Below, in pieces: positions 54,874 to 64,000 of a stretch of 64,000 nucleotides of DNA. Under the pieces are notes generated by a model. It had not been told where the DNA came from and did no database searches. It worked only from the letters and a program-made list of their open reading frames with translations. Numbering within the stretch: position 1 is the stretch's first letter; every line of letters starts with the position of its first letter. Made by a program: the position numbers and the translations under genes. The DNA is from Entomortierella parvispora (lineage: Eukaryota; Mortierellomycota; Mortierellomycetes; Mortierellales; Mortierellaceae), in NCBI GenBank assembly GCA_963573315.1, contig OY752153.1, positions 1,364,001-1,428,000 of the forward strand. Reading direction: 5' to 3'.

Positions 54874-57800
54874 ATGTTCAGTTGGAAGAAACAAAACCCA
54901 CCCTCGCAGCAGAGACAGCAGCAGCAGCAGCAGAACCCCATTGGGGACTACTCTGACCTCATTGCCCAGGGACTGCGGCTCGCCACTGAAGACATGGACG
55001 AGACCACAGGGGGCGACGAATACATGCCTGACGAAGGCGACGATGACCTCGGTGACATTGACCTCGATGACCCCGACCTCTTGGTATGGAATCATGGAAT
55101 GGTGGAATAGTCGCATAGCGGAATATGTCTATAGTGACCCCAGGCATTCATTCTTTCCATTCGGTATGTTGGTTAACCCTCTCTTTTTTTCTATTCTCGA
55201 CTTTGAACAAAGGCTGAGCTACAGGGACTCACAGGAGAGGCCTCAGTTTCTCTACCCAAAAAACCGGTGGATCAACCAACAGTAAAGAAACAGGTTGCAC
55301 CTGCACCTGCCTTTGTACCACCAAAACCAACCCCCACATCACCACAACCCAGAGATACTTCATCACCCGCGCCACCAACGACAGCAACCCCCCCGTCCGC
55401 ACTGGCGGGACTTGGTCTCGATTTACAAGATGTGTTGGGAAACGACGAGGATGATGAAGAAGTCGAGTTGACTGAGGACGACTGGAAAGATCCACAGTTT
55501 CTGGTGAGCCTCACTGGATGCCGTCAATCGTCCTTTCTGTGAGTTTCTTACGAATTTTTTTGTATTGGCTGACAAGATCACCCTTGTATCATTAATAGGC
55601 GCAGCTTCAATCTCTCGGAGGAGTTCCTGGGCATCATGAGCAAGATACCGCAGTTACGCCCAAAAAAGAACACGAGGAGGCGTCAAAACCAGCACCAGCA
55701 CCAGCACAACAACCCACTCCACCTCCTGCCCAACCGATACGACAATCACTCGAGTCAACCCCCTCATCCGAACCTCATCAAGAAAGGTCGTCAAAATTGG
55801 CTTCTGCAAGCTCCTCAATGATTGCCATCCCACCACAGGACAATGATGAAGAGATGGAGGACAATACCTCTATAAAGGATTCCATGGACTTTGAACCGCC
55901 GACACCAACAGTGCCAAAGCCATTAAAACGACTGGAAGAAATACCAAAGACAAATCACAAGGACCTGCTCGGATTATTGAAGATGCGGGATGTACAGTAC
56001 AAGAAGGCAGCTTTGGACGCTAAAAAGTCTGGAGATATGGCCCTGGCTGCCGAACGAGTCAAGACGTTTAAATCTATCCAGACCTGGATCCGACTGGTGG
56101 AAGCAGGAGGCTTTTTGGATCTTGAACTATACCCCGTGCCAGACGCACCCCCAGTCGTCAAAGTCCCAGAGAGCACAACTATCAAATCCGTTGCACAGGA
56201 ATCGCCATCAATCTCCACAGCAGTGCCAGCAGTCGAAAAAAGGCAAACGTCACCATACTTGCCTGCCATTGCCTCCCCTGCACCAGAGCCGACAACACAG
56301 GTGACAAACAGCATCGCAGAGGCATCCGCAGAAGACATGAGAAGCGGTGGGGTGGTACGGGGAGCATTTGGAGGAGGAATCGAATTTAGACCGATGGCTG
56401 CCGACGATGACTTTCAGATCGTATCTAACTCGGATGATGATACCTTTGATATGCTCCAGTCGCAATTGGAGTCGCAGATCAAGATGTGCACGGAGACTTG
56501 CAGATACTATTATCAGTCAGGCGACAAACAGACTGCTTTGGGATTCAACAAACTGAACAAAATTTTCAAGAGTGATCTATTGTCCTTACAGTCTCACCGA
56601 AACCACAAAATGAAAACTCCTGCATTTCATTTCCAGGATGTGAGGTTCGAGCTCGAGGTTGGATTTTATCAAGAGATTGGACTGAATGACCTCTCCCTTG
56701 AGATTATCCGAGCTTGGGATTTGTTCCATAAGGACATTCAGCCATCGGATATTGACGCCTACGTTACATGGGATTTGGGATGGCCTACAGAGAACATGAC
56801 AGGCGCTGGAACAGGCAAAGGAACGACATCCACAGTGAAGAGAACACCTAGACCTGATTTCAACTTTACCAAGAGCCTTCGCATTGAACGCACGAGAGCT
56901 TTCAACAAGTTTGTGGAGCGCAGGAAAGCCACTTTTGAGCTGTGGCATTACCGAGGACTGCTGTGGAAGGACTACCAGCTTGGGAAGGCACAAATACCGT
57001 TGCTGCCATTGTTACACCACTCTGAGATTCACGAGATCATCCCGGTAAGTGTTTGAAATGGATCCTCCTTCTGTCAGTTTCTCAAGGATTTACTTACATT
57101 TATCACTTTTCATAGCTCATTGATCCCTCAACACGTAAAGCCACTGGAGGAAAAGTTGAGGTCAGGATTCGTCTACAACGCCCACTCTTAAAACCAGAGA
57201 TTGTTATCAAGGAAGAAAAGTGGTTGGTCATCGACGAATTCAACTCTGGGGGGGTTGGATTTCCTTCTCCAATATCCAGCACTCCTCCTAGTCGCCAGGC
57301 AGCAAGCCCAGCGCTGGGCCGATCTGGAACTCCTGCCTCCAAGATTGCCAACAAGGCACCGGTGGCCGCACCTAGAGCTCCAGTGACTCCTAAACCTGCA
57401 GCGTCACAAGGAGCTGGGGGTCCTCCGCGTGCTACAGGGCAGAATACTCCATCGCCTGTACAGGCCACCGCACCAAACAAGCCCACCACCTCTAAACCAA
57501 CAGCGCCCACGCCAGCTCCACCGGCTCCCAAAGCTCAATCACAGACAACACAACCAGTAGCACGTCCTGTTGCCCCACCTTCAGCGGCAGAGCCCGAAGA
57601 AAGTGAGTCAGAGAAGGCCCTGAACGAAGTTAATAGGTAAAACTGATAATATCCATTTAAATCCGGTTTATAATGAGAGATATATATTGCTTTTGAGGCA
57701 ACTGACCCTTTACGTTCATTGCTCGATTAGTGTTGAACTTTTGGTCTCGAATAATGTATTGGAAAACGAGATTCAACTGGCGCAAAAGATGGTCCATGAC

Positions 57801-58100
57801 GCTAGGGCTGTAGGCAATTCCGAGCTGGAAGAAGAGCATCAGGATCGATTGACACAATTGGAGATCAAGATGAAGCTTTTGGTCCTGCAGGTGCAAACAG
57901 GCCAATTGACAATGGAGGCCTACTGCAAGGCTGTGTATGCCAGGATCGAGAAGGACAGGCAACTGGCCATTGCGTGCAAACGACTGAAGCTCTTGCCAGA
58001 GGCCATGCGAGCTTTAGGGCGGTCCAAGATCATGACGCTGGAAATGAAGGAGGTTGAAGAAGCCATGGCGGCCCAAGGCGACGAGGATGAAGAAGAATAA
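54874..58100 (+). CDS. CC2D1/Lgd-like protein with DM14-like segments and a C2 domain
   Basis: Exons 54874-55083, 55213-55503, 55599-57044, 57116-57636 and 57731-58100 join in phase, giving 945 aa. The N-terminus is Gln-rich and acidic, and three similar AELQGL/AQLQSL short motifs punctuate the disordered first 230 residues. DM14-like helical units occur at ~284-340 (RDVQYKKAALDAKKSGDMAL) and ~450-500 (YYYQSGDKQTALGFNKLNK). A C2 domain spans ~505-690 (FELEVGFYQEIGLNDLSLEI, then GKVEVRIRLQRPLL). A Pro/Ala-rich linker and a C-terminal coiled coil (ELLVSNNVLENEIQLAQKMV) follow. Animal CC2D1A/B and Drosophila Lgd bind ESCRT-III Snf7/CHMP4 and regulate endosomal sorting. An AATAAA overlaps the stop codon. 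Confidence 0.85.
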
Positions 58101-58114
58101 AGTTGAGCGGTTCT

Positions 58115-61013
58115 TGTTGCATTGACAACAATGAAAGATTCCCATCGTGCACCTAGGAGAATTTCAATGTGTGAACACCAAATCCGACAATTTTGCATCA
58201 AAGCGACGTTGCTGGAGATCAGCAACCGCCTTGAGCTAGAGCTCGTCCTTAACCGCCTCCGACACCAACGACAAGTTATGTACGTTCGTAACACTATTTA
58301 CATTCACCCGATGTCAAAACCTAGCTTGCAAGCCTCTGATGAGAACCCAGATCCTTTACGTGAACGTGTGCACCGATTTTTGGAAGGCAATGGTCTTGTC
58401 ATGCTCATCCTCTGGCTCTGAAAAATCGACCTTCGGAGCAAAACCGGAGCAGGATCTTTGGGATTAATACTATGATGGCGACCCAATCCTGCTTTTGATC
58501 GACCTTACGACCATCAAACATCCAGGGCATAATTTGATCAGGCAGAACCTCGACAGCTTCAATATGTTTTCGGCATCACCTGAGTTCTCAAAAGTTTATC
58601 TTGATTTGCGACGAATACAATAAGATCCAAAATTGGTCCAACCTCGATGTCAGTTAACCGCTTCAACAAACCAGGTCAATGGAAGGCCAGGATGATCATT
58701 TCCTGTCGGACGTAGAACCTTGGCCCAGAATGTCATGTATTTTCGCTCCCCGGCAGGACACCATCGCTCATCTCAACTTGTTCTCCACCGAGCTATTCAC
58801 GGAGGCTGCAATTATTCCCTTCAAGATAGAGCAGATCCAGGAGTACATATCACACTGCACAGCAATCCCAGAAGTTAGCGTCGAAGAAGTCAGTGTCAAC
58901 AACCTGGGATGGACCACCGGGCAATACATAGAACGACTCGAGAAGATTGCCCATATTATGGATTTCATTCCGAGGATGATCTTGGAGATTCTCCCCAAGA
59001 TGGAGCTGACCACCATCCAGATCACACGTGTTGAAATCTACGACAAGTTTGTGAATTTGCACTTCGAGAACGAGTTGAGGCGGTTGGCAAAGCAGGAAGA
59101 CAAAATGGACTCCCACATTCGTGAGGTGTTTAAAGAAATGGAGAAACTCAACTTTGTCGAGCTTGGCATCGATTTCTCGCAGCGACTCGAGGATGCAATC
59201 TACGCCGTGGGGAAGGGGGGTCAACTCTGTAGAGTATGGGGACATTGTGGACATGGATTCATGGAAGCGATAATTTTTGGACCCGATCCCAGAACCCAGT
59301 TATTGATGGCAACTTGCCAATTAAACCGCCGAACCAGGGCTTTGGTCTCCCAGGGACAGAACAGGGACAGAACAGGGACAGGAATAGTCCTTCAAGCAAG
59401 GACACGTTCGTGTTCAGTGATCTATCCATTCTGGAGTACTTTTACGCTCTCTCAGTCTATGACCCCAAGAATGGCCTATCTCGCTTGGACTCAGACCCCT
59501 CGTCCCTCGCCGCCAGTTCGTCCTCCCTTGCCGATCACCCTTTGGGCCGACAGAACCTTGCCTATGAGCCTGCAATCATCCGGATTCTTGCTGACTATGT
59601 CCAGCATATCATGGACTTCAAGAATCACCTTTACGATCTTGTTAACCAGTCCAAGACTGATACGTCGGTCACTTTTGCAGCGACCAACGCAATAACGATT
59701 TTGATCCGAGCCGGAGAACGGTTCAATGGTGCTGATTTGAGAGATATCTGGGTTCCAGGCGCGAATCTGAGCTACGGTGACTTTGACTCTGTCAACTCCA
59801 AGGCGCAGATCTGAGGAACACCATCCTACGAAATACTTGGTTGTATCAAGCCGACCTGTGCAATCTTCTGATGGAAGGAGCTGTATTTGGGCAATAGCCG
59901 CATCTTGAAACAGAGGACGGCGAGAAATGCTGTGTGTTTTCACCTGATGGAAAGTACTTGGCTGTGAGATTCCTTGATGGCACAATGGATATATGCGACG
60001 CGTCAACATGGAGCAAAGTCACTTCATATAGAGACACCAACTCTGTGGAGCGTACACAAGCCGGCGAACTCAAACCGACCTCGAGTGATTACTCCATCGC
60101 CCTCAGGACCGTTTTGAGTAGGTACTCCAGTAATATCGCTACCCCGACAGAGCTCTCTCACAACTCTCTGCAGAATGCGTCAAGCAATAATAACCAACCT
60201 GTGCAACCATTGGAAACATAAACTGGCACCATCATCTCTCCATTGATTGGTCGCATGAGAGCTGTGAATTCTGCTGCGTTTTCACCTTGCGGCTAGCAAA
60301 TCGTTTCTAGCAGTTCCGACGAGATCGCGCGACTATGGAATGCGAAGACAGGAACCTTCATCTCCTCTTTGAGTGGTCACACCAATATTGTCTCTTCTGC
60401 CGCCTATTCACCCAGTGGTCAGCAGCTCGCATCCGGTGGTTGGGATGATGCTGTGCGGCTATGGAATGCACAGACCGGCACTCCCGTTTCAATATTGCGC
60501 GGTCACGCTGAGGCCGTTACCTCTGGGGCGTATTCTCCCAGCGGTCAGCTAATTGCCTTTGTAAGTCGTGACAAGACAGTGAGACTATAGGATACACAGA
60601 CGACCTGTCTGCTCTTCACCTTGAATGGCCACACCAACTTCATCATTTCCGTGGCATTTTCTCCCGACAGCTAACTGATCGCCTCAGGCAGCTCGGACAA
60701 GACCCTACGACTGAGGGATCTGGATTCAGGTCAATGTTTGGTTACATTGGAAAGTTTTCCAGATTCCGTCAACACCATTGCTTGGCAAGTTGCTCTCAAC
60801 GATACGTACTTCGCGGTTAGTTCTGGAGACAAGTCTGTCCGTACTTGGGAAATTGTTCAAGACAACGAAAAGGTTCAAGTGTATCTGAAGTGGCGATCAG
60901 CCGCAAACAGCCTTGTTCTATCCAAGGCCATTTTCAATGGAGTGAAAGGTTTGAGTGAGATCAATAAAGTAGTTATTTCGGCAACAGCAAGCTGTGGCTC
61001 AATTGGCCACTGA
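58115..61013 (+). pseudogene. Decayed second NACHT-WD40 gene
   Basis: Order and wording match the intact STAND gene at 22.6-28.1 kb, but with many lesions. A linker-like start (LRERVHRFLEGNGLVMLIL) is followed by a stop where the P-loop should be. Remnants of the Walker B region (LICDEY-like) and of GQWKARMIISC lie in different frames near 58590-58710. A frame at 58679-59230 matches the region after NACHT (AIIPFKIEQIQEYISH, FVNLHFENELRRLAKQ). Another (59395-59814) has STSVTFAATNAITILIRAG-like text and FNGADLRDIWVPGANLSYGD before a one-base shift. A WD40 part (about 59930-61013) has about four diverged blades broken by stops near 60296, 60588 and 60672. The 5' helical half is absent. The blades are not homogenised, unlike the other copy. 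Confidence 0.75.
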
Positions 61014-61337
61014 AGAGTGAATCAACAGATCGTGACTTTTAAACACCAAATAAAGTGGAACTCTGGAAGGATCTCCACACCCATGTAACTCATTGCTTTG
61101 CCAAACATTAAGCGAGTCTACATCGGAACTCGGACCTCAAAAAGCACTAATCATCGTAAACATGAGTGCTTGACTTATTCGATTTTTTTATTCGCTCGTA
61201 AAGAACGTAGATGGACAGCGTCTGCGCCAAAACTCGCTTCTTTACACGACTGGATGGTGACTGACTCCCTAGAGGATCCTGCTCTATTCATCCTCGGAAC
61301 CCTTGTCATCCCCATCCCCCTTTTTTTCTCTCTCATT
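61014..61337. other. Intergenic region
   Basis: No gene is seen in this 324-bp gap, which holds the 3' flank of the minus-strand HD-domain gene. A poly-T run is present near 61319-61327. Confidence 0.4.
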
Positions 61338-62090
61338 TTACTGACCACCTTGATCCCAGTGGCTCATGGGTCCAGTGGACGCATTCTTTTCAATCAAAGC
61401 ATCAAATCCTTCGATGCGACTGACCATCGCATACGGCTTGAGATCCTGCTCCTGCAAGACCGTGTTCTTGAAGCATCCACACCACCCCTTCCTCGGGTAC
61501 GCTGCGCAGACCTGCGAAATAGTCTCTCGATCCACCAACTCGGCCACTGCTCCAATGTTGTCCAACAGAGTGCCCCAATGGATCAATCGAGTGAGTAATG
61601 TGATTTGACCCTTGGGTTGAACGTCCTGATGGCGGATAATAGCCTCGGCCACACTCTCGGCCTGATCTCTCTCAGCCACCCCTCCTCCTTGAGCCTTCTC
61701 GTCCTGTAACAGATCCAGGGCAAGGTATCCAGCCCAGAACTCATACGACAGTCGAGTCTTTGAAATGTTTTCTGGTGTCGTCCCAATGTCGTGCAACATG
61801 GCTGTACAGAACCATGTCTCGTCCAGGGCACTCCCGGCCGTCAATCCAAAGGAAGGATAACACTCCCGGGCAATCGCGCAGCCGTAGCTGTACACTCTCA
61901 GGGAATGGCGGTAAGTCTCGGCTGGCAAGTGGGATTCACAATAGGCGCGGATACGCTTGGCCAAGGCTGACGTTGGGGGTTGAAGCGTTTCAATAGAGAC
62001 AGGCTTGGGAGGGGTCGAGACCTCTGGCTTGCACTTTTCTTGGTCGGCAGGAAGGGCCTTGAGGCCGTATTTGGAAATGTTGTCGCTCAT
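61338..62090 (-). CDS. Cyanamide-hydratase-like HD-domain protein
   Basis: Single exon, 250 aa from the ATG at 62090. HD-domain landmarks appear in order: HSLRVYSYGCAIA (first His, ~62), CTAMLHDIGTT (the HD pair, ~100), RLSYEFWAGYLALDLL, ESVAEAIIRHQD (~147) and LLTRLIHWGTLLDNIG. A C-terminal AAYPRKGWCGCFKNTVLQEQ and HWDQG follow. The order H...HD...H...D is that of metal-dependent HD hydrolases. The RVY.YG and SYEFWAG wording fits fungal cyanamide hydratase and the yeast Ddi2/Ddi3 family, which convert cyanamide to urea. The N-terminal ~45 residues are polar and Pro-rich, with no signal peptide. The true substrate could be another nitrile-like compound. Confidence 0.78.
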   Translation of the reverse strand: MSDNISKYGLKALPADQEKCKPEVSTPPKPVSIETLQPPTSALAKRIRAYCESHLPAETYRHSLRVYSYGCAIARECYPSFGLTAGSALDETWFCTAMLHDIGTTPENISKTRLSYEFWAGYLALDLLQDEKAQGGGVAERDQAESVAEAIIRHQDVQPKGQITLLTRLIHWGTLLDNIGAVAELVDRETISQVCAAYPRKGWCGCFKNTVLQEQDLKPYAMVSRIEGFDALIEKNASTGPMSHWDQGGQ

Positions 62091-62515
62091 GATTCCTGTT
62101 CAATGCGATAGTCGAGGCGGTTTATTCGGGAGTGTTGGGTTTTCTGAAGATGGTGAAGGGTAAGGTTGAGAGAAAAAGAAAAGGCGTGGAGGAGAATGAC
62201 CCTTTTTATACATGCACATTCTGGCGTAATGACGCGCATGGAGATGCGCAGACGTGACACCGTGAGATGCGGAATCTGTGTGACCTCAAATCGTTGTAAC
62301 CCCGAGGCTTTCAGATTTTTTTCTTTTGAGTTGGCGGAGAAAACGAGAGGGAGGGGGCTAGCTGGGTCATCCTTGAGCAGAATTCTGCCGGCAACAAAAA
62401 AACAAGCGGGCAAAGGGTGCTGCGGGTCTTTCTCTTATTGTACAATGTTTATTTTGTTGTGCTCTCTGCCGGACTCTAGACTGGACTTGTGGTCTTGGTA
62501 TTGTGAGATCCGAGT
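62091..62515. promoter_or_regulatory. Intergenic region between PEX7 and the HD-domain gene
   Basis: This 425-bp gap lies between two minus-strand genes. It contains AATAAACATTGTAC on the minus strand (about 62442-62455), a likely polyadenylation signal for PEX7, and the promoter of the HD-domain gene. A TATAAAAAG on the minus strand near 62203-62211 is a plausible TATA box. Confidence 0.45.
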
Positions 62516-63933
62516 TTACATCAAACACCTAGGTTGGAAAACATGGACACTCTCGTCCCATGCGCAGGTGGCAATCTCGCGGTCTCTGTAAAGGTTGAAG
62601 TCGACTCCGAGCACAAACTCCGTGTGCGCATCATGGATCTCAATCATGTCACCAGTCGTGATATCCCAGATCCGCATCGTCATATCGTATGACGTGGATG
62701 CCACCAGCGACCCCGAATGAGGCGAGCACTTGACTTTGCGAACTGCATATTCATGACCTCGAAGGCAATTGATCTCCCGGTCTGGACGCCTCAGATCCCA
62801 CACTTTGATAGTATGGTCGACGGATCCTGTTACAACAGTATGATCCCGGTACTTGTTCCAGTCCAGCGATAAGACCTCGTTACCGTGCGCTAAAATGGTC
62901 TGGATAGGTGCTGGTGAGTTGGTGTCCCAGAGTTTCACAGTATGATCCCCAGAGCAGGATGCGAAGAGCGATGGAGAGTGGGGCGACCACATGGCAGAAT
63001 AAACGCAATGAGAGTGACCCTTGAATGTCTGCAGTGATGTCGGGCTGTTTTGGCTCCACTATCAATATTGAAGAGTTTCGAGCATTCTTGTTAGGACCTC
63101 ATACCTTCACAATTTTGTAAGGTTCGACAGATCTCTCAGAAGCTGTTGTTGCCGGTCTGGCCTTACCAATTTTATAGTGTTATCCCATGATGCACTCAAG
63201 AAGCTGTCTTTCCTGACCAGATTCCAGTTGACTGAAAAAACTTCCCGTTGGTGCTCGTGCCAGTTTTGAATTGGAAAGTCCTGCAAAGACGTGTTCATTG
63301 AATTACAGAGGTTAGCCCTCTAACGACAAGAGTTTCATAGAGGCATTGAATGAATCTACACAGCTCTACACAGCGCGACCTGGAGAGCAAACTTACGGCC
63401 AATGTAGTATCCCACAGTTTTATGGATCCGTCACCACTGGCTGTGACCAATTGGTTTTCGTTCACCTCGCTCCAGCATACGTCAAACAATCCGTCTTGGG
63501 TATCAAAACTAGAAGACACAAGGTGAAGACGAAAGTATCCAAGGGGCTTGTCAGTTCCGTTCCGTTGAATTAAAATTGTAGAGGAGCCTGGAAGAGGATG
63601 GTGGCGGTCACCGATCCCAGGGCTGATTGGTTCCCAAAAAGGGTCACTTTGACCGGAATAATTTCCCCTGGGCCGATCGACGATGATCGGCCTCAAAGCA
63701 GACCCCTCAGGTCTGGCGAAACAAAGACGTCCTTCTAAAAGAGACTTACACTCGCTCAACGTTGATCTGCCCTGCTGCTGGTCCTGCTCCAACATTCAAG
63801 ATATGAAGTCTTCCGTTGCCTACAAGTCCAAAGTTGGAGGCTGTGGCCACTGCCAACTTGTGTTCAAAAAATGGACTCCATTGGACCTAGAGTAGTCAAG
63901 GCAATGAAATGGAATGTCAGAGGTAAGCTTCAT
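62516..63933 (-). CDS. PEX7: PEX7, peroxisomal PTS2 receptor (two apparent frameshifts)
   Basis: Exons run 63886-63750, 63508-63397, 63280-63105 and 63058-62516, with a possible start ATG at 63933. WD40 propeller text matches Pex7: PFFEHKLAVATASNFGLVGN, FDTQDGLFDVCWSEVNENQL, SASWDNTIKL, SLQTFKGHSHCVYSAMWSPH, and the closing HTEFVLGVDFNLYRDREIAT with CAWDESVHVF. Pex7 carries PTS2-tagged enzymes to the peroxisome. Two sites break the frame. Near 63887 the N-terminal text (MKLTSDIPFHCLDYS) is one base out of step with VQWSPFF. Near 63165 NTIKL is followed by a GTAAGG with no usable acceptor, while a frame one base away continues KARPATTASERSVEPYKIVK. Either these are sequencing indels or the gene is decaying. 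Confidence 0.72.
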
Positions 63934-64000
63934 GCACCAATGCAGCTCAAGATGCTTGCCCAAAACCAATGTTCCCTTCGGCCGAGCATAACACACGGCT
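63934..64000. other. Window edge upstream of PEX7
   Basis: These last 67 bases probably contain PEX7 5' untranslated or promoter sequence. If the true first exon lies elsewhere, it could be outside the window. Confidence 0.3.

Noticed and set aside
1-64000. tRNA, rRNA or other structured RNA genes
   Set aside because: I scanned for B-box-like GGTTCGAATCC text and cloverleaf ends and found only isolated partial matches. A covariance-model search would be needed to exclude them.

Overview
The window reads as a chromosomal segment of an early-diverging filamentous fungus, most likely Mortierellomycotina (Mortierella/Linnemannia type). This is inferred from many short introns with GTAAGT-type donors and CTAAC-like branch points, abundant poly-Q, poly-T and homopolymer tracts, several single-exon F-box proteins of the style I associate with Mortierellaceae, a NACHT-WD40 family, and conserved eukaryotic genes (SUB2, PARG, CC2D1/Lgd, PEX7, RidA, promethin-like). 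I saw no tRNA, rRNA or bacterial-type operon. All gene models were built by eye from open frames, splice sites and phase, without a database search.

Layout. 0-3.7 kb: no convincing gene, and a ~140-bp minisatellite (1.9-3.2 kb). 3.75-6.47 kb (-): nine-exon Arb2-domain gene with a duplicated exon and no HDAC catalytic domain. 7.9-10.3 kb (+): decayed member of what looks like a lineage-specific family. 10.7-14.7 kb (-): PHD finger / H15 / Gln-rich chromatin protein. 14.7-19.3 kb: low-complexity intergenic DNA. 19.3-20.7 kb (-): F-box protein. 22.6-28.1 kb (+): large STAND (NACHT) gene whose C-terminal WD40 propeller is cut off by one in-frame TGA. 29.3-31.2 kb (-): second F-box protein. 32.3-33.9 kb (-): promethin-like lipid-droplet protein and RidA. 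35.1-37.9 kb (+): poly(ADP-ribose) glycohydrolase. 38.0-40.3 kb (-): third F-box protein. 40.8-42.6 kb (-): protein of unknown function with a PD-(D/E)XK-like motif.

42.6-52 kb is an accessory, repeat-rich island. It holds a duplicated 80-bp block, a 60-bp satellite with a hairpin-forming core, a relic copy of the PARG gene with intron sequence retained, and a 4.5-kb hAT transposon with 217-bp terminal inverted repeats. From 52 kb housekeeping genes resume: SUB2 (-) and CC2D1 (+) diverge from a ~1.1-kb region. They are followed by a decayed second NACHT-WD40 gene (58.1-61.0 kb), a cyanamide-hydratase-like HD protein (-), and a PEX7 locus (-) with two apparent frameshifts that runs close to the window end.

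The most interesting element is the NACHT-WD40 pair. The copy at 22.6 kb has nine nearly identical 126-bp WD40 units arranged as alternating A/B pairs, with differences concentrated at a few codons. That is the pattern seen in fungal NLR-like allorecognition genes such as HET-E. Its nonsense codon falls between the NACHT and propeller halves, and both halves remain open.
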